Source: Rhizobiaceae bacterium (GTDB lineage: Bacteria; Pseudomonadota; Alphaproteobacteria; Rhizobiales; Rhizobiaceae). Taken from it: DNA of 64,000 bases. Under the pieces are notes generated by a model. It was not told where the DNA came from. It searched no databases and saw only the letters and a program-made list of their open reading frames with translations. The stretch spans positions 2,552,501-2,616,500 of the forward strand of contig JAMLJC010000001.1 of NCBI GenBank assembly GCA_023953845.1, in the 5' to 3' direction. This document shows, in pieces, positions 54,313 to 63,165 of this stretch. The stretch's first letter is position 1. Every line of letters starts with the position of its first letter. The position numbers and the translations under genes are program-made.

Positions 54313-54813
54313 ATGAGCGCCGACGAGGATATCGCCAGACTGGCCGAGCAGGAAAACGCGCTCGTCTTTCCGGCCTTCGACGAGGCGGCAGCCTTCGCCA
54401 TCGGCGCGGCGATTCGCGAGGACGCGCTGGCGCGGGACCTGCCGGTCATCATCGACATCCAGCTTTGGGACCGGCCGCTGTTCTATGCCGCGCTTCCCGG
54501 TTCGACGGCCACCAACGCGAACTGGGCCCGGCGCAAGCGCAACGTCGTGAAACTGCTGCACAAGAGCACCTATCGGCTCGTGCTGGAAAAGAACCGTCCC
54601 GACCGCACCTTTCCGCCGGGCGAGGGGCTTGACCCCGCCGACTACGTGCTGGCGGGCGGCGGCTTTCCGATCCGCGTGACGGGCATCGGCGTCATCGGGG
54701 TGATTGCCGTATCCGGCCTGCCGGAGCGGCAGGATCACGAGGTGATCGTCGCAGCCCTCTGCCGTCATCTCGGGCTCGACCCCGCGCGGTATGCGCTCCC
54801 CGCTATAGCGTAG
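54313..54813 (+). CDS. UPF0303 / haem-degrading-domain family protein
   Basis: The 166-residue protein matches the UPF0303 (HbpS/DUF336-like) family. DLPVIIDIQLWDRPLFYAALPGST lies near residues 40-63 and GGGFPIRVTGIGVIGVIAVSG later. Related HbpS proteins bind haem or corrinoids, and others sit in diol-utilisation loci; the function here is not known. AGGTGGGA stands before the ATG. The glycerate kinase gene follows 13 nt after its stop, so they are co-transcribed. Confidence 0.85.
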   Translation: MSADEDIARLAEQENALVFPAFDEAAAFAIGAAIREDALARDLPVIIDIQLWDRPLFYAALPGSTATNANWARRKRNVVKLLHKSTYRLVLEKNRPDRTFPPGEGLDPADYVLAGGGFPIRVTGIGVIGVIAVSGLPERQDHEVIVAALCRHLGLDPARYALPAIA

Positions 54814-54826
54814 TCGCGAGTCGTCC

Positions 54827-56104
54827 ATGATTTCCGACCCCAAGACCTTCCTGACAGCCATCTTCGACGCGGCCGTGGCGGCTGCCGATCCGGAAAAGGT
54901 GATCCGCAACTTTTTGCCGGCAAGGCCCCAAGGCCGCACGGTCGTCGTGGGCGCCGGCAAGGGCGCGGCGCAGCTTGCCTGTGCCTTCGAGCGTGCCTGG
55001 GACGTCCCAGTCGAAGGCGTCGTCGTCACCCGTTACGGCTATGCCATGCCATGCGAGCGCATACGCGTGCTGGAGGCGGCGCATCCAGTGCCGGACGAGG
55101 CCGGACTTGCGGCCTCGCGCGCGCTGCTCGATCAGGTGAAGGGACTGACCACCGACGATCTCGTCGTGGCGCTGGTCTGCGGCGGCGGCTCGGCGCTGCT
55201 GCCTTCGCCGCCGGACGGCTTGACGCTGGCCGACGAGATCGCGGTGAACGAGGCGCTGCTGGCGTCCGGCGCACCGATTTCCGCCATGAATGCCGTGCGC
55301 AAGCATGTCTCGACCATCAAGGGTGGCCGGCTGGCGGCTGCCGCCGCGCCGGCGCGGGTGGTGTCGCTCATCGTCTCCGACATTCCCGGCGACAATCCGG
55401 CGCTTGTCGCATCCGGCCCGACCGTGCCGGACGGTTCGACGCGGCAGGACGCGCTGAAGATCGTCGAGGCCTACGGCATGAAATTGCCGGCCTCGGTCAT
55501 GGCGCATCTCGGCTCGGCGAATGCCGACGCCCCGTTGCCGGGCGCCACCGTTTTCAAGGCCAACGAGATGCATATCATCGCCTCCGCCGCCGTCTCGCTG
55601 GAAGCAGCGGCGCAGGAAGCAAAACGGCACGGCATCGAGGCTGTCATCCTGTCGGACGCGATGGAAGGAGAGGCGAGGGAGGTCGGCTCGGTCCATGCCG
55701 CAATCGCCCGCGAGGTCGCCACGCGCAACCGCCCGTTCGGGAAGCCGGTGCTCATCCTCTCCGGCGGCGAAACGACCGTGACGCTGCGTTCGCGCGCCGA
55801 TGGCCGAAAAGGCAAGGGCGGCCGCAACAGCGAGTTCCTGCTGTCCTTCGCCATCGGCATCGACGGCGTCGGCGGCATTCATGCGCTGGCCGCCGATACG
55901 GACGGCATAGACGGCTCCGAGTACAATGCCGGCGCGTTCGCCGATGGCGGTTCGGTCGCGCGCATGCGTGCTGCCGGCGTCGATGCGAAGGCGATGCTCG
56001 CCGGCAACGACGCCTGGACCGCCTTCAACGCTGTCGGCGACCTGTTCGTGCCCGGCCCGACCGGCACGAATGTCAACGATCTCCGGGCGATACTGGTGCG
56101 GTAA
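54827..56104 (+). CDS. Glycerate 2-kinase (MOFRL family)
   Basis: The 425-residue protein has the glycerate kinase type-2 N-terminal domain (GRTVVVGAGKGAAQLA, VCGGGSALLPSPP, KHVSTIKGGRLAAA, VSDIPGDNPALVASGPTVPD). The C-terminal MOFRL domain carries LSGGETTVTLR, GGRNSEFLLSFA and ALAADTDGIDGS. It phosphorylates D-glycerate to 2-phosphoglycerate. Coming after the ureide genes, it could carry glyoxylate-derived glycerate into central metabolism, though no glyoxylate carboligase or tartronate semialdehyde reductase is in this window. Confidence 0.9.
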   Translation: MISDPKTFLTAIFDAAVAAADPEKVIRNFLPARPQGRTVVVGAGKGAAQLACAFERAWDVPVEGVVVTRYGYAMPCERIRVLEAAHPVPDEAGLAASRALLDQVKGLTTDDLVVALVCGGGSALLPSPPDGLTLADEIAVNEALLASGAPISAMNAVRKHVSTIKGGRLAAAAAPARVVSLIVSDIPGDNPALVASGPTVPDGSTRQDALKIVEAYGMKLPASVMAHLGSANADAPLPGATVFKANEMHIIASAAVSLEAAAQEAKRHGIEAVILSDAMEGEAREVGSVHAAIAREVATRNRPFGKPVLILSGGETTVTLRSRADGRKGKGGRNSEFLLSFAIGIDGVGGIHALAADTDGIDGSEYNAGAFADGGSVARMRAAGVDAKAMLAGNDAWTAFNAVGDLFVPGPTGTNVNDLRAILVR

Positions 56105-56117
56105 GACGAGCCTTCGC

Positions 56118-58304
56118 CTATCCCCTCAGTTCACGCCTCAATATCTTGCCGACCGGAGTCTTCGGCAGGTCCTTGCGGAACTCGATATGCCGTGGGCGCT
56201 TGTAGCCGGTCAGATTGTTGCGGCAGTAGGCGAGCACCTGATCCTCGGTGAGGGCCTGGTCCTTCTTGACGATGAAGAGTTTCGGGATTTCGCCGGAATG
56301 CTCGTCCGGCACGCCGATCGCCGCCACCTCCAGCACGCCGGGCATCTGCGCCACCACCTCTTCCAGCTCGTTCGGATAGACGTTGAAGCCGGAGACGAGG
56401 ATCATGTCCTTCTTGCGGTCCACGATCTTGGTGAAGCCGCGCTCGTCCATGAAGCCCATGTCGCCGGACTTGAAGAACCCGTCCTTGGTCATCACTTTCG
56501 CCGTCTCGTCGGCTCGGTTCCAGTAGCCCGTCATCACCTGCGGTCCCTTGATGCAGATCTCGCCGACCTCGCCGAGCGGCAGGTCGTTGCCGTCGTCGTC
56601 GCGGATGGCGATCTCCGTGGAAGGCAGCGGCAGGCCGATCGTGCCGGTGAATTCTGCGCCGTTGACCCGGTTGGCGGTCGCCACCGGAGACGTCTCGGAA
56701 AGACCGTAGCCCTCGGTGATCGAGCAGCCGGTCAGCTCCTTCCAGCGTTCGGCGACGCCGCGCTGCACCGCCATGCCGCCGCCCAGCGTCAGCACCAGCG
56801 GCTTGAAGTCGATCTTGCGGAAATCCTCGTTGTTGAGCAGCGCGTTGAACAGCGTGTTGAGACCGGGGAATATGTGGAACGGTTGCTTGGCGAGTTCCTT
56901 CACGAAGCCCGGAATGTCGCGCGGATTGGGGATGAGCAGGTTCTGCGCGCCCTGCTGCATGCCCATCATCGCGTTCACCGTCAGCGCGAAGATGTGATAG
57001 AGCGGCAGCGCGCAGACATAGACGAGGTTTTCGGGCTTCGGCTTCACCGTGTAAGCGTCTTCCACCCAGATCGCGAGTTGCTCGACATTCGCCAGCACGT
57101 TGCGATGGATCAGCGTCGCGCCCTTGGAGATGCCGGTCGTGCCGCCCGTATATTGCAGGAAGGCCACGTCGTCGGGCGAGACATCCGCCGGCTTGAAGAC
57201 GCGCGCCGCGCCGTCCTTCAGCGCCGCCGGGAAACTCGTATGGCCGGGCAGGGACCACGCGGGCACCAGCTTCTTCACGCGGCGCACCACGAAGTTGACG
57301 ATCGTCCCCTTCACGAAGCCGAGCAGGTCGCCCATCGTGGCCACGACGACATGCTTGACCGATGTCTTGCCGATGACGGCCTGCAGCGTCGTCGCGAAAT
57401 TCTCCAGGATGACGATCGCCTCCGCGCCGGAATCCTTCAACTGGTGCTCGAGCTCGCGCGGCGTGTAGAGCGGATTGACGTTCACCACCGTATAGCCGGC
57501 CCGCAGCACGCCCATGATCGCGACGGGATATTGCAGCACGTTCGGCATCATGATGGCGACACGCGCGCCCTTTTTGAGACCCTTGGACTGGAGGTAGGCG
57601 CCGAAGGCGGCGGACATCTTCTCCAGCTCGGCGTAACTGAGCGACTTGTCCATGCAGGTGAAGGCCGGACGCGTCGCGAACTTGCGGCAGGCCTTCACGA
57701 GCAGATCGCCGATAGAGCGGTCTTCGAGCGGGCCGATCTCGGCGGCGAGCCCTTTCGGATAGTTCTTCAGCCACGGCTTGTCGGCGCTGCGCAGCGGCGC
57801 GAGCCCTTCCGGCGCGGTCGCCTTCGGCATGGCGACCGCCGCAGCCTTCGCCTTCGACGCATCGGATGACGGAGCGGTTACGGCGGCAACTTCCTTCGCG
57901 GGCGTTTCCTGCCGCGGAGCCGGTTTCGGTTTTGGCGCTGCCTTGGGTCTCGTAGCCACCTTCGCCTTTGCTGGCGCCTTCGATGTGGCTGTGGTCTTCG
58001 GCTGGGCTGTAGGCTTCGACTTGGTCGGCGCCTTTGAGGCGGCTGTCGTTGGCTTGGTGGTCGTCGTCAGCTTGGGGGAGGCTTGCGGTTTCGCGGGCCT
58101 GGCGGCCGCGGGTTTTGACGTCGGCGCTTTTGGCGGCTTGGCCGCCGCCGGGGCCGACACTGCTGCCTTCGCCGCCGGCTTCCTTTTCGGCGCTTCCGCC
58201 TTTCCTGTGGCGCCGGCCTTGGGCGCGGCAGCGTTCGCCTTCGCGGCGGCTGTCTTCGCGCCCGCTGACGCTTTCTTCGCCTTCTCCGGGCTGGATTTGG
58301 CCAT
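56118..58304 (-). CDS. Long-chain acyl-CoA synthetase (FadD type) with AKP-rich N-terminal extension
   Basis: The 728-residue protein has residues 1 to ~172 made almost wholly of Ala, Lys, Pro, Thr and Ser, with repeated KPKA/KAPTK-like units resembling a histone H1 tail. The FadD core then begins at DKPWLKNYPKGLAAEIGPLE and contains YTGGTTGISKGATL (AMP site) and EGYGLSETSP. It activates fatty acids with ATP and CoA. ATG 58304 is preceded by GGGAGG, so the extension is translated. The gene is convergent with the glycerate kinase. A plus-strand frame across the extension is shadow. Confidence 0.92.
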   Translation of the reverse strand: MAKSSPEKAKKASAGAKTAAAKANAAAPKAGATGKAEAPKRKPAAKAAVSAPAAAKPPKAPTSKPAAARPAKPQASPKLTTTTKPTTAASKAPTKSKPTAQPKTTATSKAPAKAKVATRPKAAPKPKPAPRQETPAKEVAAVTAPSSDASKAKAAAVAMPKATAPEGLAPLRSADKPWLKNYPKGLAAEIGPLEDRSIGDLLVKACRKFATRPAFTCMDKSLSYAELEKMSAAFGAYLQSKGLKKGARVAIMMPNVLQYPVAIMGVLRAGYTVVNVNPLYTPRELEHQLKDSGAEAIVILENFATTLQAVIGKTSVKHVVVATMGDLLGFVKGTIVNFVVRRVKKLVPAWSLPGHTSFPAALKDGAARVFKPADVSPDDVAFLQYTGGTTGISKGATLIHRNVLANVEQLAIWVEDAYTVKPKPENLVYVCALPLYHIFALTVNAMMGMQQGAQNLLIPNPRDIPGFVKELAKQPFHIFPGLNTLFNALLNNEDFRKIDFKPLVLTLGGGMAVQRGVAERWKELTGCSITEGYGLSETSPVATANRVNGAEFTGTIGLPLPSTEIAIRDDDGNDLPLGEVGEICIKGPQVMTGYWNRADETAKVMTKDGFFKSGDMGFMDERGFTKIVDRKKDMILVSGFNVYPNELEEVVAQMPGVLEVAAIGVPDEHSGEIPKLFIVKKDQALTEDQVLAYCRNNLTGYKRPRHIEFRKDLPKTPVGKILRRELRG

Positions 58305-58643
58305 TTTCGCCTCCCTGTCAGCGGTGCGTTCCACCTCTCGCGCCGGCTATGCCGGCTGCCCGCACCTGAATGTATATGTATGGTGTGAAGCTGCGTGAGG
58401 CGCAAGTCGCGGCGGAATCGCTCCGCCATCGAGCCCTTTTGCCGGAGATCCGGGAAGTTTGAAGATTTCCGAAATGCACCCGCCGGCCGCAACAAACGAC
58501 CTGTCGGCAGTGCACTGTTGGAATAAAGTTGCGGTTCGCTAACGTAAACTATGCGGGGAGTTCCAAAGCGCTTGGAACTTTGCTTATATGCGCCCTTCTC
58601 GAGCCTAAGAGGGGCTTCGAAAACGCATAGGGAGTGCTCAAGA
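58305..58643. promoter_or_regulatory. Divergent promoter region between acyl-CoA ligase and dppA
   Basis: This 339-nt gap separates two divergent genes and must hold both promoters. It includes a 7-bp-arm inverted repeat, GTTCCAA-AGCGC-TTGGAAC (58560-58578), just upstream of a TTATAT sequence at 58584. Together these could be an operator over a dppA promoter, but no convincing -35 box is seen. No gene is evident. Confidence 0.45.
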
Positions 58644-60236
58644 ATGAAAAAATTCACTTTCGCCGCCGCGTTGCTGGCAGCGACGATGCTGAGCGGCGTG
58701 GCGAGCGCGAAGACGTTCGTCTATTGCTCGGAGGCTTCGCCGGAAGGCTTCGACCCCGCCCTGTACACCGCCGGCACCACTTTCGACGCGTCGGCGCATC
58801 CGGTCTACAGCCGTCTGCTCGAATTCAAGAAAGGCACCACCGAGACCGAGCCGGGCCTCGCCGAAAGCTACGAGGTGTCGGATGACGGCCTCCAGTACAC
58901 CTTCAAGCTGCGCAAGGGCGTCAAGTTCCAGACCACCGATTTCTTCACGCCGACGCGGGAATTCAACGCCGACGACGTCGTCTTCTCGTTCGAGCGCCAG
59001 TGGAAGGAGGACAATGCCTGGAACAAGTATGTCGAAGGCGCGTCTTGGGAATACTTCGCCGGCATGGGCATGCCCGAACTGCTCGACAAGATCGAGAAGG
59101 TCGACGACTACACGGTGAAGTTCACGCTGAAGCGCAAGGAAGCGCCGTTCCTCGCCAACATCGCCATGTCGTTCGCCTCGATCGTGTCGAAGGAATATGC
59201 CGACAAGCTGCAGGCCGACGGCAAGATGAACGAGCTGAACCAGAAGCCGGTCGGCACGGGTCCGTTCACCTTCGTCGGCTACCAGCAGGACGCCGTCATC
59301 CGCTACAAGAAGAACGCGGACTTCTGGGGCGAGGCGCCGAAGATCGATGACCTCGTCTTCGCCATCACGACTGACGCCTCGGTGCGTTTTCAGAAGCTGA
59401 AGGCTGGCGAGTGCCACCTGATGCCGTATCCGAACGCGGCCGACGTCGAGGCCATGAAGGCCGATCCGGCGCTCAAGGTCTCCGAGCAGGAAGGCCTGAA
59501 CGTCGCCTATCTCGCCTACAACACGACCCAGGCGCCTTTCGACAAGGTCGAGGTGCGCAAGGCTCTGAACATGGCGATCAACAAGCAGGCGATCGTCGAC
59601 GCCGTGTTCCAGGGCGCGGCTTCCGTCGCCAAGAACCCGATCCCGCCGACCATGTGGTCCTACAACGACGCCATCGAGGACGACAAGTACGACCCCGAAG
59701 CGTCCAAGAAGATGCTGGAAGAGGCCGGCGTCAAGGATCTGGCGATGAAGGTCTGGGCGATGCCGGTGGCGCGTCCATACATGCTGAACGCCCGCCGCGC
59801 GGCCGAACTCATCCAGTCGGACTTCGAGAAGGTCGGCGTCAAGGTCGAGATCGTGTCCTATGAATGGGCCGAGTATCTCGACAAGTCCAAGGCCAAGGAC
59901 CGCGACGGCGCGGTGATGCTTGGCTGGACCGGCGACAACGGCGATCCGGACAACTTCCTCGACACCCTGCTCGGTTGCGACGCCGTCGGCGGCAACAACC
60001 GCGCCCAGTGGTGCAACCAGGAGTTCGACGATCTGGTGACCAAGGCCAAGGAAGCGACCGACCAGGCCGAGCGCACCAAGCTCTACGAAGAGGCGCAGGT
60101 GGTGTTCAAGCGCGAGGCGCCGTGGGCCACCATCGACCATTCGCTGGCTATCGTTCCGATGCGCAAGGAAGTCGAGGGCTTCGTCCAGAGCCCGCTCGGC
60201 GACTTCACCTTCGGCACCGTCGACATCAAGGAATGA
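58644..60236 (+). CDS. dppA: Dipeptide-binding protein DppA-like
   Basis: The 530-residue solute-binding protein of family 5 has a Sec signal peptide (MKKFTFAAALLAATMLSGV, cleaved after VASA). Then come FVYCSEASPEGFDPALYTAG, typical of DppA, and GWTGDNGDPDNFLDTLLGCD near the C-terminus, which lines the peptide pocket. ATG 58644 is preceded by AGGGAG. It binds dipeptides (and possibly haem or aminolevulinate) for DppBCDF encoded downstream. A terminator separates it from dppB. Confidence 0.94.
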   Translation: MKKFTFAAALLAATMLSGVASAKTFVYCSEASPEGFDPALYTAGTTFDASAHPVYSRLLEFKKGTTETEPGLAESYEVSDDGLQYTFKLRKGVKFQTTDFFTPTREFNADDVVFSFERQWKEDNAWNKYVEGASWEYFAGMGMPELLDKIEKVDDYTVKFTLKRKEAPFLANIAMSFASIVSKEYADKLQADGKMNELNQKPVGTGPFTFVGYQQDAVIRYKKNADFWGEAPKIDDLVFAITTDASVRFQKLKAGECHLMPYPNAADVEAMKADPALKVSEQEGLNVAYLAYNTTQAPFDKVEVRKALNMAINKQAIVDAVFQGAASVAKNPIPPTMWSYNDAIEDDKYDPEASKKMLEEAGVKDLAMKVWAMPVARPYMLNARRAAELIQSDFEKVGVKVEIVSYEWAEYLDKSKAKDRDGAVMLGWTGDNGDPDNFLDTLLGCDAVGGNNRAQWCNQEFDDLVTKAKEATDQAERTKLYEEAQVVFKREAPWATIDHSLAIVPMRKEVEGFVQSPLGDFTFGTVDIKE

Positions 60237-60257
60237 TGTCGAGGCCATAGACGGGAA

Positions 60258-60287
60258 GGGGCGTTCGCGGCGCGGACGCCCCTTTTT
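60258..60287 (+). terminator. Rho-independent terminator after dppA
   Basis: GGGGCGTTC and GGACGCCCC pair around a GC-rich loop with one mismatch, and TTTTT follows at 60283-60287. It sits between dppA and dppB. Partial read-through would give more binding protein than permease, which is common in such operons. Confidence 0.8.
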
Positions 60288-60370
60288 GCTACTTCTTGTT
60301 TGCCGGCCGGGGAGGCCGGCCGCGGCGTGGCCTCGTTATCGTCGAGGTTCTGACCCCAGGGGCTCAAAAC

Positions 60371-61375
60371 ATGTTTCGCTTCCTGCTTGGAAGGCTGGCG
60401 GTCCTCATTCCGACCTTCATCGGCGTGTCGATCATCGCGTTCTCCTTCATCCGCCTTTTGCCGGGCGATCCGGTCGCGCTGCTCTCCGGCGAACGGGTCA
60501 TGTCGCCGGAGCGGCATGCGGAGATCAGCCACGCGCTCGGCTTCGACCGGCCGATCATCATCCAGTACCTCGACTATCTCTGGGGCGTGCTTCACGGTGA
60601 TTTCGGCACGTCGATCTCGACCAAGGATTCGGTGCTGAGGCAGTTCATGGAACTGTTTCCGGCGACGCTGGAACTGTCGCTCTGCGCCATCATCTTCGCC
60701 GTCGTTCTCGGCATTCCGGCCGGCGTGCTCGCCGCCGTCAAGCGCGGCTCCCTCATCGACCAGATCGTCATGGGCACGGCGCTGATCGGCTTCTCCATGC
60801 CGATCTTCTGGTGGGGCCTGCTTCTCATCATTTTGTTCTCGGGCATCCTGCAGTGGACGCCTGTCTCGGGCCGCATCTCGCTGATGTACTTCTTCCCGTC
60901 GGTCACCGGCTTCATGCTGGTCGACTCGCTCCTGTCGGGGCAGGCGGGTGCGTTCAAATCGGCCTTCAGCCATCTGATCCTGCCGACGATCGTGCTCGGC
61001 ACCATTCCGCTTGCGGTGATTGCGCGCCAGACCCGCTCGGCAATGCTGGAGGTGCTGTCGGAGGACTACGTCCGCACGGCGCGCGCCAAGGGGCTTTCGA
61101 CATTTCGCGTCGTCGGCGTCCATGCGCTGCGCAACGCCATGATCCCCGTCGTCACCACCATCGGCCTTCAGGTCGGCGTGATGCTTGCCGGGGCGATCCT
61201 GACGGAATCGATCTTTTCTTGGCCGGGCATCGGCAAGTGGATGGTGGATTCGGTCTTCCGGCGAGACTATCCCGTGATCCAGGGCGGCCTGCTCATCATC
61301 GCCGGCCTTATCATGCTGGTGAACCTGATCGTGGACCTGCTCTACGGTCTCATCAATCCGCGCATCAGGCACTAG
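60371..61375 (+). CDS. dppB: Dipeptide ABC transporter permease DppB
   Basis: The 334-residue permease has a six-helix fold with FIRLLPGDPVALLSGERVMS, GDFGTSISTKDSV and the EAA loop RTARAKGLSTFRVVGVHALRN. ATG 60371 (MFRFLLGRLAVLIP) has an AGGGG upstream; the longer open frame lacks family similarity. It forms the dipeptide channel with DppC. Confidence 0.94.
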   Translation: MFRFLLGRLAVLIPTFIGVSIIAFSFIRLLPGDPVALLSGERVMSPERHAEISHALGFDRPIIIQYLDYLWGVLHGDFGTSISTKDSVLRQFMELFPATLELSLCAIIFAVVLGIPAGVLAAVKRGSLIDQIVMGTALIGFSMPIFWWGLLLIILFSGILQWTPVSGRISLMYFFPSVTGFMLVDSLLSGQAGAFKSAFSHLILPTIVLGTIPLAVIARQTRSAMLEVLSEDYVRTARAKGLSTFRVVGVHALRNAMIPVVTTIGLQVGVMLAGAILTESIFSWPGIGKWMVDSVFRRDYPVIQGGLLIIAGLIMLVNLIVDLLYGLINPRIRH

Positions 61376-61384
61376 GAGGCGAGT

Positions 61385-62290
61385 GTGGCACAGGTTGCGA
61401 ACGCGCCCGTTTCCGTCGATCCGTCGCGTCGCGCGCGGTTTGCGGAGTTCTGGTACTATTTCTCGGAAAACCGGGGAGCCGTCATGGGCTTCTGGTTCTT
61501 CGTCTTCCTCGTCGTTGTGGCGATTTTCGCGCCGCTCATCGCGCCGCATGCGCCGAACGCGCAATACCGCGATGCCGTGCTGGTGCCGCCCTTCTGGCAG
61601 GAGGGCGGGCGGGCGGCTTATCTTCTGGGCACCGACGCCGTCGGCCGCGACATCCTCTCGCGGCTGATTTACGGCACCCGCTTCTCGCTCTTCATCGGCG
61701 TCATCGTCACCACCATCTCGCTGGTCGGCGGCATCGTGATCGGCGTCATCGCCGGCTATTTCCGCGGCTGGGTCGACACGGTGATCATGCGCCTGATGGA
61801 CATCATCCTGGCGTTCCCGTCTCTGCTTCTGGCGCTGGTGCTGGTCGCCGTGCTCGGCCCCGGTCTCACCAATGCGATGATCGCCATCGCGCTCGTCTTC
61901 CAGCCGCATTTCGTGCGCCTGACCCGCGCCGCCGTCATGGCCGAGAAGACGCGCGATTACGTCGTGGCGGCGAAGGTCGCGGGCGCCGGCAATCTCAGGC
62001 TGATGTTCAGGACCATCCTGCCGAACTGCATGGCGCCGCTGATCGTGCAGGCGACGCTGTCCTTCTCCAACGCCATCCTCGATGCCGCGGCGCTCGGCTT
62101 CCTCGGCATGGGCGCGCAGCCGCCGACGCCGGAGTGGGGCACCATGCTCGCCGAGGCGCGGGAATTCATCCTGCGCGCATGGTGGGTGGTGACGCTGCCC
62201 GGCCTCGCCATCCTGATCACCGTCCTGGCGATCAACCTGATGGGTGACGGCCTGCGCGACGCCCTCGATCCGAAGCTGAAGAGGTCGTGA
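61385..62290 (+). CDS. dppC: Dipeptide ABC transporter permease DppC
   Basis: The 301-residue permease carries GTDAVGRDILSRLIYGTRFS, the EAA loop VAAKVAGAGNLRLMFRTILPN and AALGFLGMGAQPPTPEWG. It begins with GTG after AGGAGG, 9 nt beyond the dppB stop. It completes the inner-membrane channel. Confidence 0.94.
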   Translation: MAQVANAPVSVDPSRRARFAEFWYYFSENRGAVMGFWFFVFLVVVAIFAPLIAPHAPNAQYRDAVLVPPFWQEGGRAAYLLGTDAVGRDILSRLIYGTRFSLFIGVIVTTISLVGGIVIGVIAGYFRGWVDTVIMRLMDIILAFPSLLLALVLVAVLGPGLTNAMIAIALVFQPHFVRLTRAAVMAEKTRDYVVAAKVAGAGNLRLMFRTILPNCMAPLIVQATLSFSNAILDAAALGFLGMGAQPPTPEWGTMLAEAREFILRAWWVVTLPGLAILITVLAINLMGDGLRDALDPKLKRS

Positions 62291-62292
62291 CC

Positions 62293-63165
62293 ATGGCTCT
62301 CCTGGAAATCGAAAATCTCGTCGTCGAGTTCCAGACCGCGACCGGCCCCTTCCGCGCGGTCGACGGCGTCTCGCTCAAGGTGCACGAGCGGGAGGTGCTC
62401 GCCATCGTCGGCGAATCCGGCTCGGGCAAGTCGGTGTCGATGCTGGCGGTGATGGGCCTTCTGCCCTGGACGGCGAAGGTGACCGCCGACAGGATGAGCT
62501 TCAACGGCCGCGACCTCCTGAAGATGCCGCCGGCGGACCGGCGCAGGATCATCGGCAAGGATATCGCCATGATCTTCCAGGAGCCTGTCGCCAGCCTCAA
62601 TCCGTGTTTCACCGTCGGCTTCCAGATTGAGGAGGTGCTGCGCGTGCATATGGGCATGGACCGCGCCCGGCGTCGCGCCCGCGCCATCGAGCTGTTCACC
62701 GCCGTCGGCATTCCGAACCCGGCCGAGCGCCTGTCGTCCTTTCCGCACCAGATGTCCGGCGGCCAGTGCCAGCGCGTCATGATCGCCATCGCGATTGCCT
62801 GCAATCCGAAGCTGCTGATAGCCGACGAGCCGACGACCGCGCTCGACGTAACCATCCAGAAGCAGATCCTCGACCTCTTGATGAAATTGCAGACCGAGCA
62901 CGGCATGGGGCTCATCATGATCACCCACAATATGGGCGTGGTGGCCGAGACTGCCGATCGCGTCATCGTGCAGTACAAGGGGCGCAAGATGGAGGAGGCG
63001 GACGTGCTTTCCCTGTTCGAGAACCCGAAGAGCAACTACACTCGCGCGCTGCTCTCGGCGCTTCCCGACAATGCGGTCGGCGACCGCCTGCCGACCATCG
63101 ATTCCTTCCTGCTCGAAGCCGACGCCGCTGCCGTCGTCACGCCTGCCATGGAGCCGCCGCTATGA
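62293..63165 (+). CDS. dppD: Dipeptide ABC transporter ATPase DppD
   Basis: The 290-residue ATPase has Walker A GESGSGKSVSM, signature MSGGQCQRVMIAIAI and Walker B LLIADEPTTALDV. The C-terminal oligopeptide-specific extension (NYTRALLSALPDN) is present. ATG 62293 lies 2 nt after the dppC stop; an upstream GTG (62287) overlapping the stop is an alternative. A Cys in the signature motif (GGQCQR) is unusual but conservative. Confidence 0.93.
   Translation: MALLEIENLVVEFQTATGPFRAVDGVSLKVHEREVLAIVGESGSGKSVSMLAVMGLLPWTAKVTADRMSFNGRDLLKMPPADRRRIIGKDIAMIFQEPVASLNPCFTVGFQIEEVLRVHMGMDRARRRARAIELFTAVGIPNPAERLSSFPHQMSGGQCQRVMIAIAIACNPKLLIADEPTTALDVTIQKQILDLLMKLQTEHGMGLIMITHNMGVVAETADRVIVQYKGRKMEEADVLSLFENPKSNYTRALLSALPDNAVGDRLPTIDSFLLEADAAAVVTPAMEPPL

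Noticed and set aside
57770..58398. Plus-strand Ala/Gly/Phe-rich frame opposite the acyl-CoA synthetase extension
   Set aside because: It is the complement of Ala/Lys/Pro codon repeats and would be a hydrophobic low-complexity protein. The minus frame continues seamlessly into FadD and has the ribosome site.
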